Source: ZC4RG35 sp041747855
Lineage (GTDB): Bacteria; Actinomycetota; Acidimicrobiia; Spongiisociales; ZC4RG35
Reading direction: 5' to 3'
DNA length: 27,359 nucleotides
Assembly (NCBI GenBank): GCA_041747855.1
Contig: JBGTEJ010000025.1
Span: 1 to 27,359, forward strand
Below the pieces are notes generated by a model. That model searched no databases and had not been told where the DNA came from. It was given only the letters and a program-made list of their open reading frames with translations. Position 1 is the first letter of the stretch, and every line of letters starts with the position of its first letter. The position numbers were made by a program, and so were the translations under genes. Shown piece by piece: positions 15,944 to 25,853 of the stretch.

Positions 15944-17193
15944 GGGTTGGTCCTTTCGATGAATGCGTGGAGGACTTCGATTCGACCGACATCGACACTT
16001 GCCCTAAGTTCCAAGCTTCCTCTGGTGATGCCGTCGCCGTAGTCAGGGTCATCGGCTAGACCGGGATGGTCGAAGTTGACCGTTCGGCGGCCAATGCCCC
16101 ACCTCTGGTGGTGTCCGGGGAGGTTGATCGACCCGACGTCGACCTGTGCCCGGCCAGATACTGCAACGTCGTATGGAACATAGACCTTGATCTGGCCCAC
16201 GTCACCGTCGATGTTGACGGTGATCTGCTCTCCGTCCCAGGGCAACTCGGTCAGATCGAGGATCACGCCCCCGACTTCGAAGTCGTACTGTGAGGAAACT
16301 TCCGTGAAGCTTCTCGGAGTTGACGTCAGTGCGCTTCCCGGCCACCCGTATCCTGCCATTGCGGCGGTGAATAGCGTAGGGACGAGCACCACACCGACCA
16401 GGATCAACCAGCGGGCACGACCCCACACCGAACCCACCAGCAGCCCGACACCGACCACCGTCGTGGCCAGGGCGAGGTAGTGATGTGCCTGCGGGTTGAC
16501 CGCCAGGACCGAATTCAGGTCTAGGGCCGCCAGAACTCCGAGAGCCATGAGGGCCACGCCGAGGGTCACGGCTCCGAGGATCGACCTCTCCTTGGGCTTC
16601 TTGGGTTTGGGTACCGGACGTGGAGGCTTCCCCTCCGACGTCAGCTTAGATTCGAGTGTCGTGGTGCTGACGAGGGAGACGTCAGCCGCGCCGGTTGACA
16701 GACCGTTGGGTTCGTCGATCACTTGTTGAACTCCCTCCTTGTGATCGGGGCGGTCGCCGCCTGTCTCCTGTCGGTCCGTCGTCGGGAGCCGGAGCTGGCC
16801 CGCATAGAGCAGGACTCCGATCACCAGAAGCGCTCCCGCCCAGATGACCCCTCTCGAGAGGAAGGTCAAGTTGTCGAGCAGGATCAACGACGCGACGAAG
16901 ATCAGACCAATGCCGATCCATGCTTGGGGTGAGATCGCTCCGTTGAAGAATCTCGACGCGGCAGGCTCCTCCTCGTCCTCGGAGCGGATGAGGGCCCAAC
17001 AGGCCACATAAGCGATGAGACCGAAGCCACCCATGAACAGGGTGACGATGAACCCGACCCGGATGACCCAGTCGGGGATGTCGAAACGGTTGGACAGGCC
17101 CTTTGCCACACCGGCGATCATCCGACCCTCCTTGGGGCGGATCACCTCCTGTGAGCGGTTCTGTCCACCGGTGGTGGTGTTGTCTTGTTCCAT
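15940..17193 (-). CDS. PspC-domain membrane protein with LiaF-like C-terminal domain
   Basis: A 417-residue protein. Residues about 17-72 are a PspC domain (EGRMIAGVAKGLSNRF, ending with two helices and ALIRSEDEEE). More hydrophobic segments follow near 92-130 and 205-290, and the C-terminal about 110 residues are an extracytoplasmic beta-rich domain (VGGVILDLTELPWDG, VGQIKVYVPYDVAVSG) like the LiaF C-terminal ('toastrack') region. In Firmicutes, LiaF inhibits the LiaS kinase under no-stress conditions; a comparable role toward the divergently encoded PspC-kinase is inferred. PspC proteins sense envelope stress. The ATG at 17193 lies 121 bp from the kinase start across a shared, repeat-rich control region. 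Confidence 0.85.
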   Translation of the reverse strand: MEQDNTTTGGQNRSQEVIRPKEGRMIAGVAKGLSNRFDIPDWVIRVGFIVTLFMGGFGLIAYVACWALIRSEDEEEPAASRFFNGAISPQAWIGIGLIFVASLILLDNLTFLSRGVIWAGALLVIGVLLYAGQLRLPTTDRQETGGDRPDHKEGVQQVIDEPNGLSTGAADVSLVSTTTLESKLTSEGKPPRPVPKPKKPKERSILGAVTLGVALMALGVLAALDLNSVLAVNPQAHHYLALATTVVGVGLLVGSVWGRARWLILVGVVLVPTLFTAAMAGYGWPGSALTSTPRSFTEVSSQYDFEVGGVILDLTELPWDGEQITVNIDGDVGQIKVYVPYDVAVSGRAQVDVGSINLPGHHQRWGIGRRTVNFDHPGLADDPDYGDGITRGSLELRASVDVGRIEVLHAFIERTNP

Positions 17194-17216
17194 GGTCGCA
17201 ATTCAATGGGGTCCCT

Positions 17217-17268
17217 CTCAGGATTGCTATCGGTGACCACCCTGAATCAACCCTGAGACGACTCAGGG
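17217..17268. promoter_or_regulatory. clustered CCCTGA/TCAGGG sites in the divergent PspC control region
   Basis: Four copies of one half-site lie between the two divergent genes: CTCAGG (17217), CCCTGA (17240), CCCTGA (17251) and TCAGGG (17263). The last two form a perfect 7-4-7 palindrome, CCCTGAG-ACGA-CTCAGGG (17251-17268). The two direct copies are 11 bp apart. This is a likely operator cluster, most simply for the LuxR-type regulator encoded nearby; that link is inferred. Confidence 0.55.
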
Positions 17269-17314
17269 GCATCCCCTATTGAGAATCCCCCTGCCGGTAG
17301 GGCATGATTGACCC

Positions 17315-18478
17315 ATGAACGACTCCAACCGCGGCCTCAACCGTCGAAGCTCTGACAGGGTGGTCGCCGGTGTTGCTGGAGGACTTGCCGACTCGCTCGG
17401 CGTGGATGACTCCTATGTTCGTGCCGGATTCATCACCATGGCCACTGTCTGGGGTCTGGGAGGGCTGGTGTATGGCCTTCTGTGGGCGGTGACCTTCGAC
17501 TCGGTCGGAGACAGGACGAGACGGGAGATCGACGGATCGCAACGTTTCGGTCTTGGTCTGGCCTTCGTGGGGTTGATGGCGATGCTCGGGTTTACCGGAA
17601 TGTGGCCGAGTGCGGTCCTCGTGGTCACCGCGGCGACTCTGTCATTCGGTATGGCCTTCGTCACCGACCACACCAATCAACGGCCGTTGGCTGCTCTGCT
17701 CAACCCGGACTCCGACCGATCCGGAGGCTTCAGACTGGTGGTGGGAGGGATGCTGTTGGTCGGAGGGCTGATCATCTTCGCCACCACTGTCGGACCGGTC
17801 TTCGAACTCGGGGCGGTCTTCGCCGCGGTCCTGTTCACCGTGCTTGGCGTTCTCATCGCTTTCGGCCCAGCGGTGCGTCGACTCATCGGTGACCTGGCGT
17901 CAGAGAGAAGCGAGCGGATCCGCCAGGAGGAGAGGGCGGAGGTTGCGGCACACCTGCACGACTCAGTGCTGCAGACGCTGGCCCTGATCCAACGGACCGA
18001 GGACCCGGCCCGGATGAACATGCTGGCCCGGCATCAGGAGACCGAGCTTCGGGACTGGTTGTACGGCAACGCACCACTCGACGGGGTCGACCTCATGTCG
18101 ACCGCGCTGAGGCAAGCGGCATTGAAAATCGAGGAGGACCACGGGGTACCGGTTGATGTGGTGACAGTGGGTGACCACCCGGTGGACGAGAACTCCCGTG
18201 CCCTGGTCGGAGCTGCCAGCGAGGCGCTGGTGAATGCCGCCAAACACTCCGGGGCGGGGAGGATCTCCCTCTACTTCGAAGCGACTTTGAGTGAGCTCAC
18301 GGTCTATGTGACGGACCAGGGCAAGGGTTTCGACCCGACATCGGTCCCCGTTGATCGAAAGGGGATCACAGGTTCGATCAAGGCCAGGGTGGAGAAGGTC
18401 GGGGGGAGCGTCGACATCGTGAGTGAGGCAGGGGAGGGCACGGAAGTGATCCTGTCGATGGCATTGGAGCGAAAGTGA
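17315..18478 (+). CDS. PspC-fused sensor histidine kinase (HisKA_3 / NarL-LiaS type)
   Basis: A 387-residue kinase. Residues 8-65 are a PspC domain (SDRVVAGVAGGLADSLGV) that stands in place of a usual input domain. About four more membrane segments follow (80-120 and 140-185). The dimerisation helix has VAAHLHDSVLQT with H215 as likely phosphoacceptor, and the HATPase domain has EALVNAAKHSG (N box), VTDQGKGFD (G1) and GEGTEVILSM. It phosphorylates the regulator encoded directly downstream, which it overlaps by 4 bp. PspC fusion suggests it senses envelope or membrane disturbance. The ATG at 17315 gives a complete PspC domain. Confidence 0.95.
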   Translation: MNDSNRGLNRRSSDRVVAGVAGGLADSLGVDDSYVRAGFITMATVWGLGGLVYGLLWAVTFDSVGDRTRREIDGSQRFGLGLAFVGLMAMLGFTGMWPSAVLVVTAATLSFGMAFVTDHTNQRPLAALLNPDSDRSGGFRLVVGGMLLVGGLIIFATTVGPVFELGAVFAAVLFTVLGVLIAFGPAVRRLIGDLASERSERIRQEERAEVAAHLHDSVLQTLALIQRTEDPARMNMLARHQETELRDWLYGNAPLDGVDLMSTALRQAALKIEEDHGVPVDVVTVGDHPVDENSRALVGAASEALVNAAKHSGAGRISLYFEATLSELTVYVTDQGKGFDPTSVPVDRKGITGSIKARVEKVGGSVDIVSEAGEGTEVILSMALERK

Positions 18479-19107
18479 GCCTCACGGTCTATCTGGTCGA
18501 CGACCACCGGCTATTCCTTTCCGGTGTCAAAGCCGAGCTGGCCGAGGAGTTCGCGATCGTCGGCTCTTCGGAAGATGTCGACACGGCGATCGCCGAGGTC
18601 AGGGGACTCAACCCGAATGTGGTCCTGGTCGATGTCCACATGCCCGACGGCGGGGGAGTGGCCGTGATCGAAGCGGTGGTGGCGACCAACCCCGATGTGA
18701 GATTCCTCGCCCTCTCTGTCTCCGATCAGGCCGAGGACGTGATCGGGATGATCCGGGCCGGGGCCCGCGGGTATGTGACCAAGACCATCTCACCCCCCGA
18801 TCTGGCTGACGCGGTCAGGAGGGTGCATGCCGGTGACGCGGTCTTCTCGCCACGTCTCGCCGGGTTCGTCCTCGACGCCTTTGCCGGTGTGATGCCGGAG
18901 GAGGATCCCGAGATGGACCAGTTGACTGCGAGGGAGAAGGACGTCCTTCGTCTCATCGCCAGGGGGTACCCCTACAAGCAGGTGGCACGCAAGCTGGACA
19001 TCTCGATCAAGACCGTGGAAACCCACGTCTCTTCCGTGCTACGGAAACTCCAGCTGTCCAGTCGCCACGAGTTGGCCAGGTGGGCGTCGAAGCGCCGCAT
19101 CGTGTGA
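18475..19107 (+). CDS. LuxR/NarL-type response regulator
   Basis: A 210-residue two-domain regulator. The receiver has acidic D9/D10 in YLVDDHRLF, phosphorylation site D53 in VVLVDVHMPDGG, Thr/Ser in LALSVSD and Lys in GYVTKTI. The C-terminal LuxR HTH runs from about 145 with LTAREKDVLRLIARGYPYKQ and ISIKTVETHVSSVLRKL. The GTG overlaps the kinase stop as GTGA, so it is the cognate partner. It probably binds the CCCTGA repeats at 17217-17268 and controls both divergent transcripts; that is inferred. The system resembles LiaSR/VraSR-type envelope stress systems. Confidence 0.95.
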   Translation: MSLTVYLVDDHRLFLSGVKAELAEEFAIVGSSEDVDTAIAEVRGLNPNVVLVDVHMPDGGGVAVIEAVVATNPDVRFLALSVSDQAEDVIGMIRAGARGYVTKTISPPDLADAVRRVHAGDAVFSPRLAGFVLDAFAGVMPEEDPEMDQLTAREKDVLRLIARGYPYKQVARKLDISIKTVETHVSSVLRKLQLSSRHELARWASKRRIV

Positions 19108-19108
19108 C

Positions 19109-20421
19109 TCAGGTCGCGGGGAGTGTGACCTTGAATGCGGTCCCGGAGGGGGAAGAATCGACCGTGATGGTGCCGCCGCAGCCGGCGACGATGGTGTAGG
19201 AAGTATGGAGCCCTAGACCGGTTCCCTGGCCCGGCGCCTTGGTGGTGAAGAATGGGTCGAAGATACGGGGAAGGACATCATCGGGAATGCCCGGCCCGGT
19301 GTCGCTGACTACCACCACCACTTCGTCTCCTTCGTTGCGGGCGGATATGGTCAGTGTTCCGCCCTCCGGCATGACGTGGGCGGCATTGTCGATCAGGTTC
19401 GTCCAAACCTGGTTGAGGTCCCGTCCCGGTGCCTCCACCCTTCTCAGGTCGGACTCGAAGTCGATGACCACTTCGACGTTGGCGAGCTGGTGGCGGAAGA
19501 GGACCAGGGTGTCGGCGATCCCGTCGGTGACGTCGAGCTCCTGGACGGGAGCGTTGTCGAGGAAGCTGTACTCCTTGACGATCCGCACCAACTCGGAGAT
19601 GCGTCTCGAACCCACGCTGACCTCACGGATCAGTTGCTCGCAGGCAGCCCGAAGTCCAATGAGCCGTAGGTATCTGGACGGATTCGGAATCTCACTCACA
19701 ATCCGGGCCAGTGATTCCGTTGTCCAGCCCTCCTGGACGAGAGGCCCGGCGATGTCCCAGACATCGGTGACACCGTTTTCGGACAGCCAGCCGGCGACCC
19801 CCTCCTCCCTACGAGATCGTTCCAGCGGATTGGCCGGGGGATCCTCCAGGTCGAGGTCTGCACCCATGCCCTCCGTTATCAGGTCGACCAGGGACCGATG
19901 GAGCCTGCGCAACTCGATCGAGCTCCGTCCAACAGCGGCGGCTGGGTTGTTCAGCTCATGCATCAGCTGGGCGGCCATCTGACCCAGGGCCGCCATCCGC
20001 TCGCCGTGACGGAGGGTGACTTCCGTGTTCCGAAGCCTTTGGATAACAGTCCGGAACATCCTCCGAGCCACCCGAGGGTCTTCGAGGAGACGATCGAAGG
20101 TGGCCGCCGGAACCCTCAGGACCACGGAAGGGACCGAGGCAGTGACACTGGCCAGCCGATCCGCCCGATCGAGGAGCCCCGTCTCGCCGACTATCTCACC
20201 GGGTCCGACTCTGCCCAGTTCGACCTGTCGTCCTTGCTGGGCCTTGGTCACCGTCATCTGGCCCTCTACGACGATGAACATGTCATCGGAAGGAGCACCT
20301 TCCTCGATGAGCAGATGCCCGGCGCCGACATCCTGGATCTCAGTGGTTTGGGCTACTTCATCGAGTATCTCGGGCGGAAGGTCCGCGAAATACGCGATGG
20401 AGTTCAGGACATCGGACCTGA

Positions 20422-20425
<4 letters not shown>
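19109..20425 (-). CDS. histidine kinase with N-terminal cyclic-nucleotide-binding domain
   Basis: A 438-residue soluble kinase. Residues about 10-125 are a CRP-like cNMP-binding domain (IEEGAPSDDMFIVVEGQM), with the phosphate-binding cassette GEIVGETGLLDRADRLASV, where E81 and R90 are at the ribose- and phosphate-contacting positions. The dimerisation helix has QLMHELNNPAAAVGRS (H156). The HATPase has NLIDNAAH, SDTGPGIPDD and GQGTGLGLHTS. No membrane segment is seen. Its GTG overlaps the stop of the response-regulator/reductase fusion as GTGA, and a nucleotidyl cyclase is upstream in the same run. It may read the cyclase product and phosphorylate the fused receiver; the ligand is not proven. 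Confidence 0.9.
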
Positions 20426-22071
<1,646 letters not shown>

Positions 22072-22080
22072 CAGGTCACC

Positions 22081-23814
22081 TTAGGAGCCGTGGATGAGAC
22101 CCGCAGCTATGAGGTCCTGTCTCCACCGATCGACGATCGCCCGGTCCTTGTAAGGATGATTCCGCAGCCAGTCGTCAAAGTCGAGTGAAGGGAACCGCTC
22201 CTTGATGTTCTCAGCGGTTGCCCTGGCCCGTCTCGTCAGACCCATCTCCGTCTGGACGGCGGCGAGTACGAGGAGGGCTTCCAACGTGTCGGGATAGTGT
22301 TCGATCACTTCTTCGGACAGGGTGCTGGCGGCATCGAGACGGTCACCCATGAAGAGGGAGCAGGCTTGGACGGTTGGGTACCAGGGCGGGGTCACCGCCG
22401 CCAGATCGATCGCCTTGCCGATCAGGTCCACCGAACGCTCCCACTGGCCCAGGTAGCGCCGGATGCTCCCCTCCAATGCCAAGGTCAGGTCGCAGGTGGG
22501 ACGGACGACCTGGGCTTGCTCGATGATGGCCAGGGCCTCGTCGGGTAGCCCCCGGTCCAGGTATACCGCTCCCATGATCATGTTCCCCAGCCCGGTCGGA
22601 TCGCCCATCTCGGTGACTTTCACGGCCTGGTCGAAGGCAAGCTCCCTCCTGATCTCCGGATCGGGCGCCAGCCCTTCGGCCACGCCGAGCCAGTTTGCGA
22701 ACGCCTGCATGACCCGCCCGAGGACGTAGTCGGGTGCGGCCTGGACGACTTCCTCGTACAGATCGACGGCTTTCAGCCAATCGCGCTGACTGGGTGTCAT
22801 CAGGTGATACCACCCCTGGTACATCCTGCGTAGGATCTCGGGGTCTTCTGTTGTCTCGAAGTTGAGGGAGCGCTGACCGACCACCAAATCGACCTCGATC
22901 CCGCGGGCCACCTCTTCGATCATCTCTTCGATCATGTCGTACATTCCGTCACTGGTGGTCGCCCACTTGTGGGAGGAGACGATGTTGAAGGTGGCGATCT
23001 CGACCAGCTTCACATAGACCCTGACTCGCTCTCCGACCTCGATGACCCCCGACTCGATGACATAGTGGGCGGACTTCCCCGCGTGGTCCTCGGATTCGAG
23101 GGACTCGATCACCGACAGATGGGGGATCGCGCTCAGACGGTGGATGAGGTCGGAGCGGAATACTTGGGCTGTGGACTTGAGGGCAGGGCTGACACCTTCG
23201 GTTATCACCGGCAGCAACACGACGGTGGGTAGTGCCAGATTCAGTCGTTTGACGCCTGATGACCCGATGACATGGTCCAGCCTGGGCAGGGCCGCGAAAT
23301 CGAAGATCTCTATAGGTCCGGGAATGTTGCGGAGCTGGTGTTTTCCGGTGCTTCGGAAGCGCAGTCCTGGCTCGTCGAGTGCCTGGTAAACCCGGCCGGA
23401 CACGCTGATACCACCGGGCTGAGCTCTCGCCTGGATGCGGGCGGCGATGTTGAGTGTGTCACCGAAGTAGTCGTCGCCCCGCTGACTGATCGCCCCCTGG
23501 TCGAGTCCCATCCTGAATTGGATCCACCTGTTTCGAGGCAGGTCGGCGTTGTGCTCCTCGTTGTACGCACTGATCGCCATTGCCGCCTCCATAGCGTCCA
23601 CCGCGGTGTCGAACACGGCCATGAAGCTGTCGCCAACGAAATTGATGAGTCGGCCGGAGCTAGCCGTGACCAGCTCTCCGACGATCCCCCGGCATCCGTC
23701 GACCGCGTTGGCCGTGGCCACGGGATCATCGGCCATCAGCTTACTGAAACCGACGATGTCGGCGTTCAGGGCGACTACCGGCAGGGTGTCTGTTTCGACC
23801 TGATCGATGACCAT
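22081..23814 (-). CDS. class III adenylate/guanylate cyclase with TPR-like C-terminal region
   Basis: From ATG 23814 (AAGG six bases upstream; TTG 23826 is an alternative), 577 residues. The cyclase domain (about 10-185) has metal Asp residues D19 (LNADIVGFSKLM) and D62 (FVGDSFMAVF), D115 (GDDYFGD) and N122/R126 (LNIAARIQ). The Lys that usually selects adenine (IKTIGD in the family) is Asn here (N58, LINFVGD), so base preference cannot be assumed. A TolB-like region follows (FRSDLIHRLSAIPHLSVIES ... HYVIESGVIEVGERVRVYVK), then TPR-like helices (about 325-560). No membrane segment is seen. Gene order places it just ahead of the RR/reductase fusion and cNMP-binding kinase. Confidence 0.9.
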   Translation of the reverse strand: MVIDQVETDTLPVVALNADIVGFSKLMADDPVATANAVDGCRGIVGELVTASSGRLINFVGDSFMAVFDTAVDAMEAAMAISAYNEEHNADLPRNRWIQFRMGLDQGAISQRGDDYFGDTLNIAARIQARAQPGGISVSGRVYQALDEPGLRFRSTGKHQLRNIPGPIEIFDFAALPRLDHVIGSSGVKRLNLALPTVVLLPVITEGVSPALKSTAQVFRSDLIHRLSAIPHLSVIESLESEDHAGKSAHYVIESGVIEVGERVRVYVKLVEIATFNIVSSHKWATTSDGMYDMIEEMIEEVARGIEVDLVVGQRSLNFETTEDPEILRRMYQGWYHLMTPSQRDWLKAVDLYEEVVQAAPDYVLGRVMQAFANWLGVAEGLAPDPEIRRELAFDQAVKVTEMGDPTGLGNMIMGAVYLDRGLPDEALAIIEQAQVVRPTCDLTLALEGSIRRYLGQWERSVDLIGKAIDLAAVTPPWYPTVQACSLFMGDRLDAASTLSEEVIEHYPDTLEALLVLAAVQTEMGLTRRARATAENIKERFPSLDFDDWLRNHPYKDRAIVDRWRQDLIAAGLIHGS

Positions 23815-23851
23815 CAGCGCCTTCAATCTACTTGATCGCCTGAGCTGACGA

Positions 23852-25072
23852 TCAGCCCTTTACGAGTTCTCCCGACTTGAAGACATGCGTGATGTTCGAC
23901 GTGTCGACCAGGACCGAGACGTCGGTCGTCGGATCGCCGGAGACACATATCACGTCGGCGTCCATGCCTTCGACGAGTTGCCCCGAATTAGGGGCCTGTG
24001 GGCCGAGAGTGTCGGGGCCGGTCGCGGTCGCTGCCTCGATCGCCTGAAGCGGGGTCATACCGCAGTCGACCAAGAGTTGGAGTTCGGTGGCGTTCTTACC
24101 CCAGAGTCCTGTGTTCCAGATGTCGGTCCCCATCGCGATCCGGACGCCCTTGTCGATGGCGAGGCTGATCGCGTTGGCATGGTTGGCGGCGGTCATCTCC
24201 ATCTTCTTGATGGCATAGTCGGGCATTCCCGCCTTCTTTCCCTCCCGGGTCAGATGGTCGACGATGAACCTGGTCGGGACCAGGATGGCGGCGGTCTCCT
24301 TCATGGCGTCGGCGGCCTCCTCGTCGAGGTAGGTGCCGTGCTCGATGGTCTTCACCCCGGCCTCCAACGCGGCCATGATCCCTCGCTTGCCATGGCAGTG
24401 AGCGGCGACCAGACGTTCCATCCTGGTGGCCTCGTCCACAATGGCCTCGAGTTCGGCTTTCGAGAACTGGGGCAGATGGGGGTCGTCGAGCTGGCTCATC
24501 ACCCCACCAGAAGCGTGGATCTTGATGACTCGCGCTCCGAGCCGGAGCATGCGTCGGACCCCTGCCCGAGCCTGGTCCGGCCCGTCCACGATCGATGACT
24601 CCCCGAATTTGTCCAGCTGGCGGAGGATGTCGAGGTTCATCGAGTGGAAGTCGCCGTGTCCGGCCGTCATTGAAAGTGCCCCTCCGCTGGCATAGATAGT
24701 TGGACCGAGGATCTCTCCTTCTTCGATCACCTGGGCGAGAAATACGCCGTTGCCACCGACCTCTCGCACCGAGGTGAATCCAGCATCGAGCGCCCGACGA
24801 GCATCAGCGGTGGCCCGGATTGCGCCGACCTGTGGCCGCATGGCGAACAGCTCGGTCATGTTGGCGCCGTAAATGCCCATGAAGTGTCCATGGCACTCCC
24901 ACATCCCGGGCATCACAGTGTCGGTGACGAGGACCGTGGCGTTGGGGCTATCTGGAGCTCCGTCGGCAGAGCCGGCGTACTTGATGGTGGGTCCATCGAG
25001 GATCACGACACCTTCAGATATCACGTCGCCCCGGCCCGGTATGAGACGGGATGCTTCGATCCGTGTCGTCAA
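23852..25072 (-). CDS. metal-dependent amidohydrolase (imidazolonepropionase/prolidase-like)
   Basis: A 406-residue amidohydrolase-superfamily protein: PGMWECHGHFMG near residues 55-66 (the metal-binding HxH), VIKIHASGGVMS with the metal-bridging Lys, AAHCHGKRG and IEHGTYLD with the two further His, and AMGTDIW with the catalytic Asp. The start and end fold as the usual beta-sandwich (SRLIPGRGDVISEGVVILDG; GMDADVICVSGDPT). Relatives cleave Xaa-Pro dipeptides, cyclic amides or similar bonds; substrate unknown. No export signal. The TTG start overlaps the upstream stop as TTGA. It is the second gene of the leftward run. Confidence 0.92.
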   Translation of the reverse strand: MTTRIEASRLIPGRGDVISEGVVILDGPTIKYAGSADGAPDSPNATVLVTDTVMPGMWECHGHFMGIYGANMTELFAMRPQVGAIRATADARRALDAGFTSVREVGGNGVFLAQVIEEGEILGPTIYASGGALSMTAGHGDFHSMNLDILRQLDKFGESSIVDGPDQARAGVRRMLRLGARVIKIHASGGVMSQLDDPHLPQFSKAELEAIVDEATRMERLVAAHCHGKRGIMAALEAGVKTIEHGTYLDEEAADAMKETAAILVPTRFIVDHLTREGKKAGMPDYAIKKMEMTAANHANAISLAIDKGVRIAMGTDIWNTGLWGKNATELQLLVDCGMTPLQAIEAATATGPDTLGPQAPNSGQLVEGMDADVICVSGDPTTDVSVLVDTSNITHVFKSGELVKG

Positions 25073-25527
25073 GACACGACTTCCATCAGAGGTCGAGACT
25101 GGATATTGACCCCGCCCAGGACGACGAAGCCGGTCAAAGTCACTGTTGTCGCATCAGGATCTGCGTTGGTTCTGGTGGCGTCGTTGAAGCCGCCTGCGTT
25201 GATGTTCATCTGCGACCGAACCCGCCATCCCTCGGGGACGAGGATGTTGACTCCGCCACAGAGCACTGCGAGGTCGAGACTCACACCGGTGGGTCCTGGT
25301 TTGACCTTGCGCAGATCGAGGTTGGTGCCAGCGAAGAGGTTGAGGATCTTCCCTCCGTAGAAAGGGTTTGCGACGGACGCCAGGTTGGTGCCGTCGAAGA
25401 TCGACACCAGGTCGATCTCCTGGGTTTCCGGGTCGGCCCTCGACTGAAGCACGAACTTTGCCGCGGTCGCTGCCCCAAGAGCGGCTACCAGTGCGTACTT
25501 GACGGTTCGGTAAATGAACTTGAACAC
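25069..25527 (-). CDS. single-pass membrane protein with LiaF-like C-terminal domain
   Basis: From GTG 25527 a 152-residue protein starts MFKFIYRTVKYALVAALGAA, with one membrane helix, and continues with a beta-rich domain: NPFYGGKILNLFAGTNLDLR, VSLDLAVLCGGVNILVPEGW and GFVVLGGVNIQS. The repeated GG-x-x-I/L-N-L units resemble the LiaF C-terminal 'toastrack' domain also present in the gene at 15940-17193. Longer in-frame extension to 25704 is possible but would run through the whiB7 control region and lacks family-like sequence. It is first in the five-gene leftward run and diverges from the whiB7 leader. Role unknown. Confidence 0.75.
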   Translation of the reverse strand: MFKFIYRTVKYALVAALGAATAAKFVLQSRADPETQEIDLVSIFDGTNLASVANPFYGGKILNLFAGTNLDLRKVKPGPTGVSLDLAVLCGGVNILVPEGWRVRSQMNINAGGFNDATRTNADPDATTVTLTGFVVLGGVNIQSRPLMEVVS

Positions 25528-25576
25528 ATTCGTGACTCTAAGCGATTCACAGATAGGTCGGTCGTGGAGAGGTGAG

Positions 25577-25618
25577 TTTGTTAAATGCCTTGACGGGTCA
25601 GCTCGGAGTGGCCAGGAT
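25577..25618 (+). promoter_or_regulatory. candidate whiB7-type promoter with AT-rich element before the -35
   Basis: TTTGTTAAA (25577-25585) lies four bases before TTGACG (25590-25595), followed 17 bp later by CAGGAT (25613-25618). In mycobacteria WhiB7 acts at promoters with an AT-rich block just before the -35, so the match suggests self-activation. The -10 is weak, as expected of an activator-dependent promoter. The predicted transcript starts shortly before the upstream ORF's ribosome-binding site. Confidence 0.5.
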
Positions 25619-25645
25619 GGCGCCGTCGGAAGGAGGCTTGCCGTT

Positions 25646-25768
25646 GTGATCTTGACCAACATGACCCCAACTAATGCCATGGGCAGATTCCGCAGCCGCG
25701 CCATGACGGGCGTGGATGTGGGACTGTTCCCGTCCCAAATGGCGGCCTCCGGTCACATGACCATGTGA
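25646..25768 (+). CDS. 40-codon upstream ORF in the whiB7 leader
   Basis: GTG at 25646 is preceded by a near-perfect ribosome-binding site AAGGAGG (25630-25636) at a spacing of 9. It encodes 40 residues starting MILTNMTPTNAMGRFRSRAM and rich in Met, ending GHMTM. The stop (25766-25768) is 20 nt before the terminator, and the last codons contain the arm that can pair with the terminator's left side. This position is expected of a ribosome-sensing leader peptide, as in mycobacterial whiB7. The peptide sequence itself is not recognised. Confidence 0.7.
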   Translation: MILTNMTPTNAMGRFRSRAMTGVDVGLFPSQMAASGHMTM

Positions 25769-25853
25769 CATCACGATTCTTGGAGCTGAGGCCGCCGGTC
25801 GAAAACCAGGCGGCTTTTTTGTTGGCCGCCTCGTATCACGAGAACACACGAGG
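25741..25853 (+). promoter_or_regulatory. four-arm attenuator switch in the whiB7 leader
   Basis: Arm A GGCGGCCTC (25741-25749) is the exact complement of arm B GAGGCCGCC (25788-25796). B also pairs with C GGCGGC (25809-25814) to form the terminator, and C pairs with D GCCGCC (25825-25830). A:B plus C:D therefore exclude B:C, the topology of the trp attenuator. Arm A lies inside the upstream ORF. A further hairpin GTCACAT-GACC-ATGTGAC (25752-25769) covers its stop. CCTCGT (25829-25834) can pair with the whiB7 Shine-Dalgarno region ACGAGG (25848-25853). Confidence 0.7.
25788..25820 (+). terminator. intrinsic terminator/attenuator upstream of whiB7
   Basis: GCCGCCGGT (25791-25799) pairs with ACC-A-GGCGGC (25805-25814), nine pairs with one bulged A, followed at once by TTTTTT (25815-25820). 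It lies between the upstream ORF and the whiB7 start, so read-through is required for expression. Confidence 0.85.

Noticed and set aside
25617..25649. Ten-codon frame MAPSEGGLPL before the whiB7 upstream ORF
   Set aside because: No ribosome-binding site, and the strong AAGGAGG lies inside it and serves the GTG at 25646.
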